Source: Pseudomonas hygromyciniae (lineage in GTDB: Bacteria; Pseudomonadota; Gammaproteobacteria; Pseudomonadales; Pseudomonadaceae). From it: DNA of 64,000 nt. Of this stretch, positions 1 to 8,665 are shown piece after piece. The first letter of the stretch is position 1. Every line of letters starts with the position of its first letter. The notes beneath the pieces were generated by a model. The model worked only from the letters and a program-made list of their open reading frames with translations, was not told the DNA's origin and did no database searches. A program made the translations under genes and the position numbers. The DNA lies in NCBI RefSeq assembly GCF_016925675.1, contig NZ_CP070506.1, forward strand, positions 1,548,501 to 1,612,500. Direction: 5' to 3'.

Positions 1-1340
1 CATGGTGGCGATGACGGTGGCGGTGCCGATCTACGGCAAACTCGGCGACCTGTATGGGCGCCGGCCCATGATGCTGATCGGCATGGGCCTGTTCACCGTC
101 GCCTCACTGTTTTGTGGCATGGCGCAAAGCATGGAACAACTGGTGCTGGCGCGCATCCTCCAGGGCATTGGCGCGGGCGGGATGATTTCGGTGAGCCAGG
201 CGATCATCGGCGACATAATCCCGCCTCGCGAGCGCGGGCGTTATCAGGGTTATTTCAGCAGCATGTACGCGGTCGCCAGCGTAGCCGGGCCGGTGCTGGG
301 CGGCTATATGACCGAGTACCTGTCGTGGCGCTGGGTGTTCTTGCAACCTGCCATTGGGCGCGGGCGCCTGGTGGGTGGCCCATCGCACCCTGGTGGGGCT
401 GCCGGTGCCACAGCGCAAGCCGATCATCGATTACCTCGGCACGTTGCTGATGATCGTGGGCCTGACCGCACTGTTGCTGGGCATCACCGAAATCGGCCAG
501 GGCCATCATTGGCGCGATGATCAAGTGCTGGGCCTGCTCGCCTGTGCCCTGGTGGCGTTGACGCTATTTGTCTGGCACGAGCGCCGGGCACGGGAGCCGT
601 TATTGCCCATGCACCTGTTCGCCAATCGCAGCGCGGTGCTGTGCTGGTGTACGATTTTCTTTACCAGCTTCCAGGCCATCTCGCTGATCGTGCTGATGCC
701 CCTGCGCTACCAGAGCGTCACCGGCGCCGGTGCCGACAGCGCCGCCCTGCACCTGCTGCCTTTGGCGATTGGCTTACCCATGGGCGCGTTCTTCGCCGGG
801 CGCATGACCTCGGTGACGGGGCGCTATAAACCGATGATCCTTGCCGGGGCAGTGCTCACGCCGATAGCGATCCTCGGCATGGCCTTCAGCGCGCCCCAGT
901 CTCTGATCCTGAGCAGCCTGTTCATGGTGCTCAGTGGCATTGCCTCGGGCATGCAGTTCCCGACGTCCCTGGTGGGCACGCAAAACTCGGTGGCCCAACA
1001 CGACATTGGCGTCGCCACCAGCACCACCAACCTGTTCCGCTCCTTGGGCGGCGCGGTTGGCGTGGCATGCATGTCGGCCTTGCTCCTGGCGTTGTTGCAA
1101 GATTCGAGCTTTGCCCATCTGGCCAGTGGCTCGATGATGGCTGAAGGCAGTTCCGGCAGTGTCCTGCTCGATGGCCTCAATGCGGCACCGGGGCCTGCGC
1201 AGGATGCCTTGCGTGGGGAGTTGCTGAGTACGTTCCGGCATTTATTGATGGTCAGCGCGGCGGTGTCGCTGCTGGGGCTGGCGGCGGCGATTGCCATGCC
1301 CAACCAACTGTTGCGTGGGCGTGAGGACAAGGCGCGATAA
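1..1340 (+). pseudogene. MFS drug-efflux transporter (DHA2/EmrB type), 5'-truncated and frameshifted
   Basis: This is an inner-membrane proton-driven multidrug exporter of the 14-TM DHA2 family. The 5' end lies outside the window: the first visible residues already include the loop 2-3 signature (YGKLGDLYGRRP), and motif C-like GxxxGPxxGG follows (AGPVLGGYM). The frame that opens at base 2 breaks near base 345. After YLSWRWVF it reads off-frame to a stop at 520, while the rest of the transporter continues in the +1-shifted frame (from about 350 to 1340, with IDYLGTLLMIVGLTALLLG and further TM helices). Comparison with the usual WRWVFWINLPxG motif suggests a net loss of two bases around 344-349. 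The downstream part is intact to the C-terminus, so the break is recent or is a sequence error. No neighbouring HlyD-type adaptor is visible. Confidence 0.85.
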
Positions 1341-1372
1341 GCCCGTGATTATGCTCATTTAAAACCCCGCCC

Positions 1373-1506
1373 TGTGGCGAGGGGGCTTGTCCCCCGTTGG
1401 GCTGCGCAGCAGCCCCAAAAGTAATCACCTCGGTCTATCTGATAGAACTCAGTGATCTTATTGGGGCTGCTGCGCAGCCCAACGGGGGACAAGCCCCCTC
1501 TCCACA
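1373..1506. repeat. REPIN-type inverted repeat (family A)
   Basis: Two arms of about 46 bases, 1373-1418 and 1461-1506, are inverted copies of each other with one mismatch, separated by 42 unique bases. Each arm carries two small palindromes, GGGGGCTTGTCCCCC and GGGCTGCGCAGCAGCCC. The same arms recur at 16688, 22402 and 45271. The element lies between two converging genes and can fold as a long hairpin, so it may also stop transcription. Confidence 0.85.
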
Positions 1507-1528
1507 GGGATGGTTTGGCGCGGGTGTT

Positions 1529-2371
1529 TTATGGGCTGTAGTAACCCACCGCCACCAGAAAATGCCCGCTCTTGCGCAGGTAGGCATGCTTGTCTTCCAC
1601 CTTGCCGGTCACCGGGTTTTTCCAGCGGTACTGGTATTCCCCCTGATCCTGTTCCTTCATCAATTGAAGGATCGGTTCGCCCACGGGCTTGCCGTCCGGG
1701 TCTTTGACCTTGGCAAAGTCGGTGTTGATCAGGCGCAGGTTGGTGCCATGGGCCACGTAGCGCCCGGTATCCAGATCGACCACAAATACATACAAGTCGT
1801 CCTGCAGAAAGCCGCCTTGCAGCGCGTTGATTGCCTTCAGTGTGCCCGCTTCGTTTTTCTCCAGATCCTTGACCGCCTTGTCCCGCAGGGCCTTGGCCTG
1901 TTCGGGTGTGGCGCGGGGCAGGTAATAGCCGACGGCCAGGATGTGCTGGCCGATGCGCTGGTAGAACACATGTTTGCGTTCCACCTTGCCATCGTTCCAG
2001 TTCTGCCAGCGGTACTCAGCCTGTTGGATGCCATTGCCTTCCGGGATTTTCAGCGCCTCCTTGAAGGACTGGCGCAGGTCCGGCCCGAGCACTTCGGACA
2101 CGTCGCGCCCGATCAGCGCCGATGACGGGCCGCCACTGGCCAGCAGCACGCCCTTGGTATCGACCACGAACACATAGCGATCCTTGTCGACAAACTCGCC
2201 CTGGCGGCTGAAGGCGGCGAAGGCCTTGTCACCGTTGTCGTGGTAATAAGCCAGAGCCTTCTCCAGCAGCGCCTTGGCGGCTTGGGCGTCCTGTTCCTGG
2301 GCGGTAGCGGCGTGGGCCTGGCTGACACACAACAACAGCAGCAGCCAGGTGGCGCGGAGCATTCCCTTCAT
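1529..2371 (-). CDS. exported tandem single-Cache domain protein
   Basis: A 280-residue protein with a signal peptide (MKGMLRATWLLLLL...SQAHA) and then two similar sensor modules, about residues 30-150 and 155-280. Each module contains the DxxxYVFVVD core of small-molecule-binding Cache domains, followed by a Y-R/WQ-W/WK stretch and a terminal (L/V)AVGYY. No TM helix, HAMP, GGDEF, kinase or MCP domain follows, so this is a free periplasmic binding or sensor protein rather than a receptor. The start at 2371 is chosen because GAGGGA precedes it and the signal peptide begins there; the frame stays open far upstream over cynS. It is co-directional with cynT-cynS, 55 bases downstream of cynS. The ligand is unknown. 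Confidence 0.8.
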   Translation of the reverse strand: MKGMLRATWLLLLLCVSQAHAATAQEQDAQAAKALLEKALAYYHDNGDKAFAAFSRQGEFVDKDRYVFVVDTKGVLLASGGPSSALIGRDVSEVLGPDLRQSFKEALKIPEGNGIQQAEYRWQNWNDGKVERKHVFYQRIGQHILAVGYYLPRATPEQAKALRDKAVKDLEKNEAGTLKAINALQGGFLQDDLYVFVVDLDTGRYVAHGTNLRLINTDFAKVKDPDGKPVGEPILQLMKEQDQGEYQYRWKNPVTGKVEDKHAYLRKSGHFLVAVGYYSP

Positions 2372-2426
2372 TGACCCGTCCCTCGTTCTTGTGAATGTCC
2401 CAAGAGCGTAGACGGTTGTCCGGGGA

Positions 2427-2897
2427 TTAGAACGGCTGGGTCGGCAGGTATTTTCCGTCCAGGGTAATGACCGCGCGGGAGCCGCCGTCCGGGTCTTCGA
2501 CCTTTTTGATGTCCAGCTTGAAGTTGATGGCGCTGATGATGCCATCGCCAAACTGCTCGTGGACCAGGGCTTTGAGGGTTGAGCCATAGACCTGCAGCAT
2601 TTCATAGAAACGGTACACGGTCGGGTCCGTCGGAACGCCACCGGGGATGCTGCCGCGCAGAGGCACGCTTTGCAGCAAACGGCTGGCGTCCGCGTCCAGG
2701 CCCAGTTTGGCGCACACCACATCGGCTGCGTTCTTGGGCAGCGGGTGTTGCCCAAGCAGAGCAGCGGTGACGAACGCCAGGCTCAGACCGGTGCCGTCGG
2801 TGAGGTCCTGCCAGGACAGGTTCTTGCGAGCCTTGATATCAATCACAGTGTCGGCCAGGGCCAAGCGTGGGGTTTGGGACAATTGGGATTGCAGCAT
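2427..2897 (-). CDS. cynS: cyanate hydratase (cyanase)
   Basis: Cyanase converts cyanate and bicarbonate to ammonia and two CO2 in the cytoplasm, detoxifying cyanate and releasing nitrogen. The protein is 156 residues, the same as the E. coli enzyme. It has the N-terminal helix-turn-helix-like domain and the conserved C-terminal catalytic domain. The catalytic residues fall at family positions: Arg96 and Glu99 in YRFYEML, and Ser122 in GIISAINF. The start at 2897 has a strong GAGGAAG ribosome-binding site. It follows cynT after 28 bases in one operon, so the carbonic anhydrase can recycle the bicarbonate that cyanase consumes. No cynX permease gene is present nearby. Confidence 0.97.
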   Translation of the reverse strand: MLQSQLSQTPRLALADTVIDIKARKNLSWQDLTDGTGLSLAFVTAALLGQHPLPKNAADVVCAKLGLDADASRLLQSVPLRGSIPGGVPTDPTVYRFYEMLQVYGSTLKALVHEQFGDGIISAINFKLDIKKVEDPDGGSRAVITLDGKYLPTQPF

Positions 2898-2925
2898 GAT
2901 GACTTCCTCTTCGGTTAAATAAGGT

Positions 2926-3567
2926 TCAGGCGGCGTGTGCGCGGGTCTGTGGATTGTCCAGCAGGGATACAAAGCGAGCGGTGCGGCCATCCAAAGCGTT
3001 GATGCAGCCGCTTTCGATATCGTAGACCCAGCCATGCAGATTCAGCCGGCCCTGTTCCAGCGCCAGGGCGACGCTGGGATGAGTCTTGAGGTTGGCCAAT
3101 TGTGCGACCACGTTTTCCCGTACCAGGGCGTCCAGTCGCTCCGCATCAGAGGCATGGGTGCGTGCGGCATTGATCACCTTGGCCGACTCGGCATGGCGCA
3201 ACCAGTTGGCCACGGCGGGCAAGTGATCCAGGCATTTGCAGGTGGAAATGGCTGTCATGGCTCCGCAGTCGGAATGGCCGCAAATCACGATATCGCTGAC
3301 TCCCAGCACGGCCACCGCATATTCGACCGTGGCCGAGACCCCGCCCGGCTCCGGGCCGTAGGACGGCACGATATTGCCGGCGTTGCGGATCACAAACAGA
3401 TCGCCTGGTTCCTGCTGGGTCAACAACTCCGGGACTACACGGCTGTCGGAGCAGGAAATAAACAGCGTGCTGGGGGTTTGCGTGGTTGCCAGTTGCTTGA
3501 ACAGGTCACTGCGCTGGCTGAAGGCTTCGCTCTGGAACTTGCGCAAGCCGTCGATGAGATGCTGCAT
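2926..3567 (-). CDS. cynT: beta-class carbonic anhydrase of the cyanate operon
   Basis: A 213-residue zinc enzyme that interconverts CO2 and bicarbonate; in cyanate operons it prevents bicarbonate loss while cyanase works. The zinc ligands and catalytic dyad are clear: Cys39-x-Asp41-x-Arg43 (SCSDSRV) and His98/Cys101 (GHSDCGAM). The start at 3567 is preceded by AAGGAG; upstream in-frame methionines would extend into the divergent promoter and are less likely. First gene of cynT-cynS, divergent from cynR with 112 bases between them. The neighbours make cynT a better name than a general can gene. Confidence 0.95.
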   Translation of the reverse strand: MQHLIDGLRKFQSEAFSQRSDLFKQLATTQTPSTLFISCSDSRVVPELLTQQEPGDLFVIRNAGNIVPSYGPEPGGVSATVEYAVAVLGVSDIVICGHSDCGAMTAISTCKCLDHLPAVANWLRHAESAKVINAARTHASDAERLDALVRENVVAQLANLKTHPSVALALEQGRLNLHGWVYDIESGCINALDGRTARFVSLLDNPQTRAHAA

Positions 3568-3637
3568 GGTGTTTCTCCTTGCGTCGCTGATGGGGCAAGG
3601 ATGGAAGTCTTTGGCTATAGCGTCCAAGACCGGCTTA

Positions 3638-3665
3638 TTATAGTTTCTATAAGTAATACCTATAG
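3638..3665. promoter_or_regulatory. LysR-type operator between cynT and cynR
   Basis: TTATAGTTTCTATAA at 3638-3652 is a perfect 6-bp-arm palindrome matching the T-N11-A LysR box. A further CTATAG half-site follows at 3660-3665, giving CTATA(A/G) repeats 13 bases apart, the usual layout of a recognition site plus an activation site. It lies 15-42 bases before the cynR start, as expected for autorepression of cynR and cyanate-dependent activation of cynT. The assignment to CynR is an inference from position. Confidence 0.6.
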
Positions 3666-3679
3666 TTTGAGTGTTTTGC

Positions 3680-4591
3680 ATGCTGCTACGTCATATCCGC
3701 TACCTGCTGGCCGTCGCCGAGCACCGTAACTTCACGCGGGCTGCCGAGGCGTTGCATGTGTCGCAGCCGACATTGTCGCAACAGATCAAGCAACTCGAAG
3801 AGAGCCTGGGAGCACCGCTGCTGGATCGTTCCGGGCGCAGTGTCAACCTGACCGATGCGGGTCAGGCCTATGTGCGGTTTGCCCGCCTGGCGCTGCAGGA
3901 TCTGCAGGCGGGCACCCGGGCTATGCATGACGTGCAGGACCTGAGCCGCGGCAATTTACGCCTGGCCATCACCCCGACATTCACCGCGTACCTGATCGGG
4001 CCGCTGCTGGCCCAGTTTTATCGGCAGTATCCGGGGATCACCGTCAGCGTCGAGGAAATGACCCAGGACCGGCTTGAGCGCGCGCTGACCGAGGATCTGC
4101 TGGATATCGGCATTGGATTCAGCGGCGAGCACATGCCAGACATCGAATGCCAAGGGGTGTTTGTCGAGGAGTTGAGCGTAGTGGTCAGCGCCAGTCATCC
4201 AACCTTGAAGCGCAAACAGTGGCTCAAGCTGGCTGACTTCAAGCAGCAACCCCTGGTGCTGTTGAACAGCGGATTTGCGACGAGACGTTACATTGATGAC
4301 TATTGCCGGACACTGGAAATAAAGCCGCAGATTGCCATGCAGGCCAATTCGATCAGTGCGGTGATTGAAATTATTCGCCATACCCAGTTGGCGACGATCC
4401 TGCCCCGCGAAGTGGCCATGGCCCAGCAGGGCTTGCACGCGGTGCAACTGCGCCCGCCGTTGCCGCAGCGCACGGTGGCCCTGCTCAGTCGCAAGGGCGC
4501 TTATCGCAGCGCGGCATGCCGGGCGTTTGTCGACTTGGCGAGTGGGTGGCGAATGTTTAGTCATCCAGAGAGTGAACTCCACCAAGACTGA
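3680..4591 (+). CDS. cynR: LysR-type transcriptional regulator of the cyanate operon
   Basis: A 303-residue LysR regulator. The N-terminal winged helix-turn-helix (residues 1-60, with [23 protein letters not shown]) is followed by a periplasmic-binding-protein-like effector domain (about 90-295). The first residues ([22 protein letters not shown]) closely resemble E. coli CynR, and the gene is divergent from cynT-cynS, which supports cyanate-responsive activation. The ATG at 3680 is preferred over an in-frame GTG at 3671 because it gives the standard LysR N-terminus; no strong ribosome-binding site is visible for either. Confidence 0.92.
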   Translation: MLLRHIRYLLAVAEHRNFTRAAEALHVSQPTLSQQIKQLEESLGAPLLDRSGRSVNLTDAGQAYVRFARLALQDLQAGTRAMHDVQDLSRGNLRLAITPTFTAYLIGPLLAQFYRQYPGITVSVEEMTQDRLERALTEDLLDIGIGFSGEHMPDIECQGVFVEELSVVVSASHPTLKRKQWLKLADFKQQPLVLLNSGFATRRYIDDYCRTLEIKPQIAMQANSISAVIEIIRHTQLATILPREVAMAQQGLHAVQLRPPLPQRTVALLSRKGAYRSAACRAFVDLASGWRMFSHPESELHQD

Positions 4592-4650
4592 ATTTAAGGG
4601 CTTAACCCAGCGTGTGAGGCTGGCGCTTATCTCTTCACTGTGATCCCTGC

Positions 4651-4815
4651 ATGGACGGTTCCCCCGACGCTCACCCCGAGGCCTCGCCTGGCGCCATTGC
4701 GCCCTGCTGCCCGGTATGTCGGTTGGGTGCTGATGCACTGCCCTCTGAACTGGCCTTTTGGGCGCTGTGGCACTGCCGCCACGCCCGCCCGCCAGACACC
4801 ACGCCCTTACGCTGA
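4651..4815 (+). CDS. possible small Cys/His-rich protein
   Basis: A 54-residue open frame in the 286-base gap between cynR and the glutamine synthetase-like gene. The middle reads CCPVCRLGADALPSELAFWALWHCRH, quoted here in two parts: CCPVC near residue 19, then HCRH near residue 42, an arrangement that could bind a metal. Codons are GC-rich at third positions like neighbouring genes. There is no clear ribosome-binding site before 4651, and nothing else in 4592-4877 is recognisable. It may be a leader peptide, a small zinc protein or chance. Confidence 0.3.
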   Translation: MDGSPDAHPEASPGAIAPCCPVCRLGADALPSELAFWALWHCRHARPPDTTPLR

Positions 4816-4877
4816 TTGCCCCCATCCAGGGCGTGCCGTCGCGCGCGCCTGCCTGACGCAAACGTAAGAGAGCTGCC

Positions 4878-6251
4878 ATGAGTACCGTCTTTGCCAACCT
4901 GCACGAAGCCCAATCCTTTCTTGACCAAAACCCCGATATCGAGATGTTCGAACTGTTCATCCTCGACAGCAACGGCGTGCCCCGGGGCAAGTTGCTGCAC
5001 CGTGATGAACTGCTGGCGGTCTATGCAAGCGGTCGGCCGCTGCCCAGTACCATCCTGGGCCTGACCCTCAATGGCGATGACGTCGAGAACTCCGGCCTGG
5101 TGTGGGAGGTGGGCGATATTGATTGCCGTGCCTACCCAATCAGCGGCAGTTTGCAGCGCATGCCGTGGCGTTTGATTCCCACGGCTGCGGTGCAGGTCAG
5201 CATGCACCCCGAGGAAGGCCTGCCGGCGACGGTTGCCGATCCACGGCACTTATTGTCCAGGGTGATCGACGGGCTCAAGGCCGACGGTTATTACCCGGTG
5301 ATGGCGGCGGAACTGGAGTTCTACTTGCTTGACCAGAAGCCCGACAGCCATGGCCGCCCGCAACCGGCGCGGGATGTGGATGGCGCTCGCCCGCGCTCGA
5401 CCCAGGTCTATGGCCTGCGCGAACTGGAGCAGATCGAGCCGTTTCTGGCCGACCTGTACAGCGCCTGCAAACTGCAAGGCATCCCCGCGCGCACGGCAAT
5501 CTCCGAATACGCTCCGGGCCAGGTGGAGATCACCCTGGAACATCGCAGCGATGCATTGCAGGCGATGGACGAGGCGGTGCGTTACAAACGCCTGGTCAAG
5601 GGCGTGGCCCACAAGCACGGGATGACGGCCTGTTTCATGGCCAAGCCGTTCGACGACCTGGCCGGCACGGGCATGCACATGCATGTCAGCCTGGCGGATG
5701 CCGACGGCAACAACCTGTTCGCCAGCGAGGCGCCCGACGGTACGCCATTGTTGCGCCAGGCAGTCGGCGGGATGCTCAGCACCTTGCTCGACTGCTTGCT
5801 GCTGTTTTGTCCCAACGCCAACTCCTACCGCCGCTTCCAGAGCAACAGCTATGCGCCGCTGGCCGCCACCTGGGGCGTCGACAACCGCACGGTGAGCCTG
5901 CGTGTGCCAGGCGGGCCCGCGTATTCGCGGCATATCGAACACCGCATCTGCGGTGCCGATGCCAATCCTTACCTGGCCGCGGCGGCCATTCTCGCGGGGA
6001 TTCATCGAGGCATTCGCGAGCAGCGCGATCCCGGCGCGCCGGTGACGGGCAACGGTTATGCCCAGGCCAAGGAGTTGCTGCCCACCGATTGGCTGACCAC
6101 CTTGCGCGCATTGGAAGGTTCGGCCTGGGCGCGTGAGGCGTTCGGCCAGGAGTTCCTCGGTGTGTACTTGGCGGTCAAACGGGCCGAGTACCGGCAGTTC
6201 ATGGGCGAAGTGGGCGAGCAGGACTGGCGCTGGTACCTGCATCAAGCGTGA
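4878..6251 (+). CDS. glutamine synthetase-like gamma-glutamylpolyamine synthetase
   Basis: A 457-residue member of the glutamine synthetase superfamily, shorter than housekeeping GlnA (about 470) and without its adenylylation tyrosine loop. The N-terminal beta-grasp (residues 10-105) is followed by the catalytic domain with AAELEFYLLD, EYAPGQVEIT, the ATP-site stretch TGMHMHVSL and the C-terminal NRTVSLRVP(G) arginine motif. This pattern fits the PuuA/PauA group, which ligates glutamate to putrescine or other polyamines and amines as the first step of their catabolism. The AGAGAG ribosome-binding site precedes the ATG. No other puu genes adjoin, so the exact amine is not established. Confidence 0.85.
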   Translation: MSTVFANLHEAQSFLDQNPDIEMFELFILDSNGVPRGKLLHRDELLAVYASGRPLPSTILGLTLNGDDVENSGLVWEVGDIDCRAYPISGSLQRMPWRLIPTAAVQVSMHPEEGLPATVADPRHLLSRVIDGLKADGYYPVMAAELEFYLLDQKPDSHGRPQPARDVDGARPRSTQVYGLRELEQIEPFLADLYSACKLQGIPARTAISEYAPGQVEITLEHRSDALQAMDEAVRYKRLVKGVAHKHGMTACFMAKPFDDLAGTGMHMHVSLADADGNNLFASEAPDGTPLLRQAVGGMLSTLLDCLLLFCPNANSYRRFQSNSYAPLAATWGVDNRTVSLRVPGGPAYSRHIEHRICGADANPYLAAAAILAGIHRGIREQRDPGAPVTGNGYAQAKELLPTDWLTTLRALEGSAWAREAFGQEFLGVYLAVKRAEYRQFMGEVGEQDWRWYLHQA

Positions 6252-6337
6252 TGATTCGCCGCGACGCTTTCGACCTTTTTTTCACGCGGGGGTGGTTAAG
6301 CTCAAGTTCCAGTGTCCGTAGAGACCGGTTCATCTAC

Positions 6338-7006
6338 ATGAGTCCCGTGATGTCGCCACCCCCCCTATCGTCCATCGAGGCTGAATTCGCCGCGCGCTGT
6401 GATCGTGACCACGCTCGGGTCTGTGGTGACACGCGCCCGCCCGGTTTGCTGCGGCGCTTGTGGTTATGGCGCGATGAGCGGCTGGTGCGCCACGCCCTGA
6501 AAGTGGCGGGGGAACCCGGGTTGGTGCTGGACCTGGCCTGCGGAGCGGGGCGTTTCTGGCCGGTGCTGGCCGAACACAGCAACCGCGTGATCCTGGCCTC
6601 GGACGCTTCCCAGGCCATGCTCGATCATGCGCAGAGCCATCATGGCGCGGCATTTTTGCGGCGGATCAAGACCTTTCAGGGCTCGGCATTTTCCATCGGC
6701 CTGTCGGCCAACGCGGTGGACTGCATTTTTTGCCTGGAATTGTTTCGCCACGTCCCCACAGCTGACGCGCGACTGGCGCTGTTGCGCGAGTTTCACCGGG
6801 TCAGCCGCGACACGGTGATTGTCTCGGTAGACAGCGACAGCCGCCATCGTGAACGCCACCCGGCAGGCACCGGGCAACCTTTGCCGGCCCATCGCAGCGA
6901 GGTGGAAGCGGAGTTCCGCCAGGCGGGCTTCACTGTGCTTAGCCAGCAAGAGTTCATGCCCGGCTCGGCCTTGTGGCGGGTTTATGTGCTGCGTAAAAGA
7001 GGATAA
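6338..7006 (+). CDS. class I SAM-dependent methyltransferase
   Basis: A 222-residue protein with the methyltransferase motif I VLDLACGAGRF near residue 55, an acidic motif II region (VILASDASQAM) and a post-motif DCIFCLELFRHV, so it binds S-adenosylmethionine. The substrate is unknown. The frame is open back to 6248, but the extra N-terminus is low-complexity and lacks a ribosome-binding site; the ATG at 6338 is preferred, with another at 6353 possible. It stands alone between the glutamine synthetase-like gene and rnd. Confidence 0.75.
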   Translation: MSPVMSPPPLSSIEAEFAARCDRDHARVCGDTRPPGLLRRLWLWRDERLVRHALKVAGEPGLVLDLACGAGRFWPVLAEHSNRVILASDASQAMLDHAQSHHGAAFLRRIKTFQGSAFSIGLSANAVDCIFCLELFRHVPTADARLALLREFHRVSRDTVIVSVDSDSRHRERHPAGTGQPLPAHRSEVEAEFRQAGFTVLSQQEFMPGSALWRVYVLRKRG

Positions 7007-7128
7007 GCCGTACACGTCGGACTATTCTTGGTCTCCTGTCAGAGTTTTCATGATGGCTGGCACTCTGCGGGTGCTCGAAAGACCCTCAGGCGATATATAC
7101 TGCGCGCCATTCTTCAAGGGAGAGCCGT

Positions 7129-8262
7129 GTGGCCATCGATATTCACTGGATCTGCGACAACGATAGCCTCGGCCAGCATTGCGCCGAATGGCAGCAGTTG
7201 CCATTCGTCGCCCTCGACACCGAATTCATGCGGGTCGACACCTTCTATCCCATCGCCGGGTTGATCCAGATCGGAGACGGTGTACGCGCTTATCTGATCG
7301 ATCCCCTGACCATCGATAACTGGCAACCCTTGGCCGCGCTGCTGGAAAATCCAGCGGTGATCAAGGTGGTGCACGCCTGCAGCGAAGACCTGGAAGTGTT
7401 GCTGCGCCTGACCGGCAGCCTGCCAGTGCCATTGTTCGACACGCAACTGGCGGCAGCCTACTTGAACCTCGGCTTCTCCATGGGCTACTCGCGCCTGGTG
7501 CAAGCGGTGCTGGATATCGAGTTGCCCAAGGGCGAGACCCGTTCGGACTGGCTGCAGCGGCCATTGTCCGAGACCCAGGTCAGTTACGCCGCCGAAGACG
7601 CGGTGCATCTGGCGCAAGTCTATACACGCCTGCGTCCGCGGCTGTCTGACGATAAGTACGCCTGGGTCCTGGAAGATGGCGCCGAACTGGTGGCCAACCT
7701 GCGCCGGGAAATCGACCCCTACGAGGTCTACCGCGACGCCAAGCTGGCTTGGAAACTGTCCCGGGCCCAACTCGCCGTGTTGCGCGAACTGTGCGCCTGG
7801 CGCGAGCAGCAGGCCCGTGCCCGTGACCTGCCACGCAACCGCATCATCCGCGAACACTCGCTATGGCCCCTGGCCAAGTCGCAGCCGGATAACCTCGCTG
7901 CCCTGGGCAAAATCGAAGACATGCACCCGCGCACCGTGCGCCAGGACGGCGAGTTCCTGCTGGGCCTGATCAAGCGTGCCGCCAGTGTGCCGATGGACCA
8001 ATGGCCACCGGCTGTGCCGGAGCCGTTGCCGGTGGATGCCGCGGTGCTGATCAAGCAACTGCGCGCCCTGGGCCAGACCTTCGCCGAACGCCTGGACATG
8101 GCCCCGGAACTGATGCTGCGCAAGAAAACCCTGGAGGCGCTGGTCAAGAGCGGCTACCCCGATGGGCCTTACCAATTGCCTGACTCGCTGCGTGGCTGGC
8201 GCCGCGAGTTGATGGGCCAGGCGCTGCTGGACAGCCTGGCCACTGCCGGAGAACAGCCTTGA
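7129..8262 (+). CDS. rnd: ribonuclease D
   Basis: A 3'-to-5' exoribonuclease that trims tRNA precursors and other structured RNA, 377 residues. DEDDy catalytic residues are all present: Asp30 and Glu32 (ALDTEF), Asp88 (CSEDLEV), and Tyr153 with Asp157 (YAAEDAV). The exonuclease domain (20-165) is followed by an HRDC domain at about 205-285 and a second C-terminal helical domain. It starts with GTG at 7129 behind AAGGGAGAG. It overlaps ycgL by four bases, an arrangement conserved in Pseudomonas. Confidence 0.96.
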   Translation: MAIDIHWICDNDSLGQHCAEWQQLPFVALDTEFMRVDTFYPIAGLIQIGDGVRAYLIDPLTIDNWQPLAALLENPAVIKVVHACSEDLEVLLRLTGSLPVPLFDTQLAAAYLNLGFSMGYSRLVQAVLDIELPKGETRSDWLQRPLSETQVSYAAEDAVHLAQVYTRLRPRLSDDKYAWVLEDGAELVANLRREIDPYEVYRDAKLAWKLSRAQLAVLRELCAWREQQARARDLPRNRIIREHSLWPLAKSQPDNLAALGKIEDMHPRTVRQDGEFLLGLIKRAASVPMDQWPPAVPEPLPVDAAVLIKQLRALGQTFAERLDMAPELMLRKKTLEALVKSGYPDGPYQLPDSLRGWRRELMGQALLDSLATAGEQP

Positions 8263-8552
8263 AACATATTTGTTCCATCTATAGCAGCCCGAAACGCGCC
8301 GGCATGTACCTCTACGTGCTCAAGAGCGATGCCCTCGAGCGCGTGCCCGAAGACCTGCTGACGGTTTTCGGCAAGCCGGTACACGCGTTCAGCCTGGTGC
8401 TGACGCCGGAACGCAAGCTGCAGCAGGAGGATATCCTGAAGGTCCTGGCCAACCTCGAAAAGCAGGGCTACCACCTGCAAATGCCACCGCCGGAAGACGA
8501 GTACATCGAACACCTGCCCGAAGAGTTGCTGCGCCGTAACGACCCGATGTGA
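8259..8552 (+). CDS. ycgL: YcgL-domain protein
   Basis: A 97-residue cytoplasmic protein of the YcgL family, starting [20 protein letters not shown] and ending in the conserved HLPEELLRR. Its role is unknown. The start codon is TTG within the TTGA that also forms the rnd stop, implying translational coupling with RNase D. Coupling to rnd suggests a role around RNA processing, but that is only inference. Confidence 0.92.
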   Translation: MKHICSIYSSPKRAGMYLYVLKSDALERVPEDLLTVFGKPVHAFSLVLTPERKLQQEDILKVLANLEKQGYHLQMPPPEDEYIEHLPEELLRRNDPM

Positions 8553-8665
8553 TCGACCCGTGTCCCGTTCGGGGCACGTTTGAATCGAATGACCTGGCGA
8601 GCCCCGAGCCCTGCAGTGAGTTTGCTGTCGGTGGCCGCCTGCACTGTTTTTGAAAGGTTTGAACC

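Noticed and set aside
1397..2125. 242-codon plus-strand frame over the Cache protein
   Set aside because: Starts inside the REPIN and mirrors the Cache coding sequence.
4640..4867. 75-codon plus-strand frame in the cynR-GS gap
   Set aside because: Pro/Arg-rich and off-frame relative to the better Cys/His ORF at 4651; no ribosome-binding site.
3956..4990. 344-codon minus-strand frame over cynR and the start of the GS-like gene
   Set aside because: Crosses two convincing genes and has no domain.
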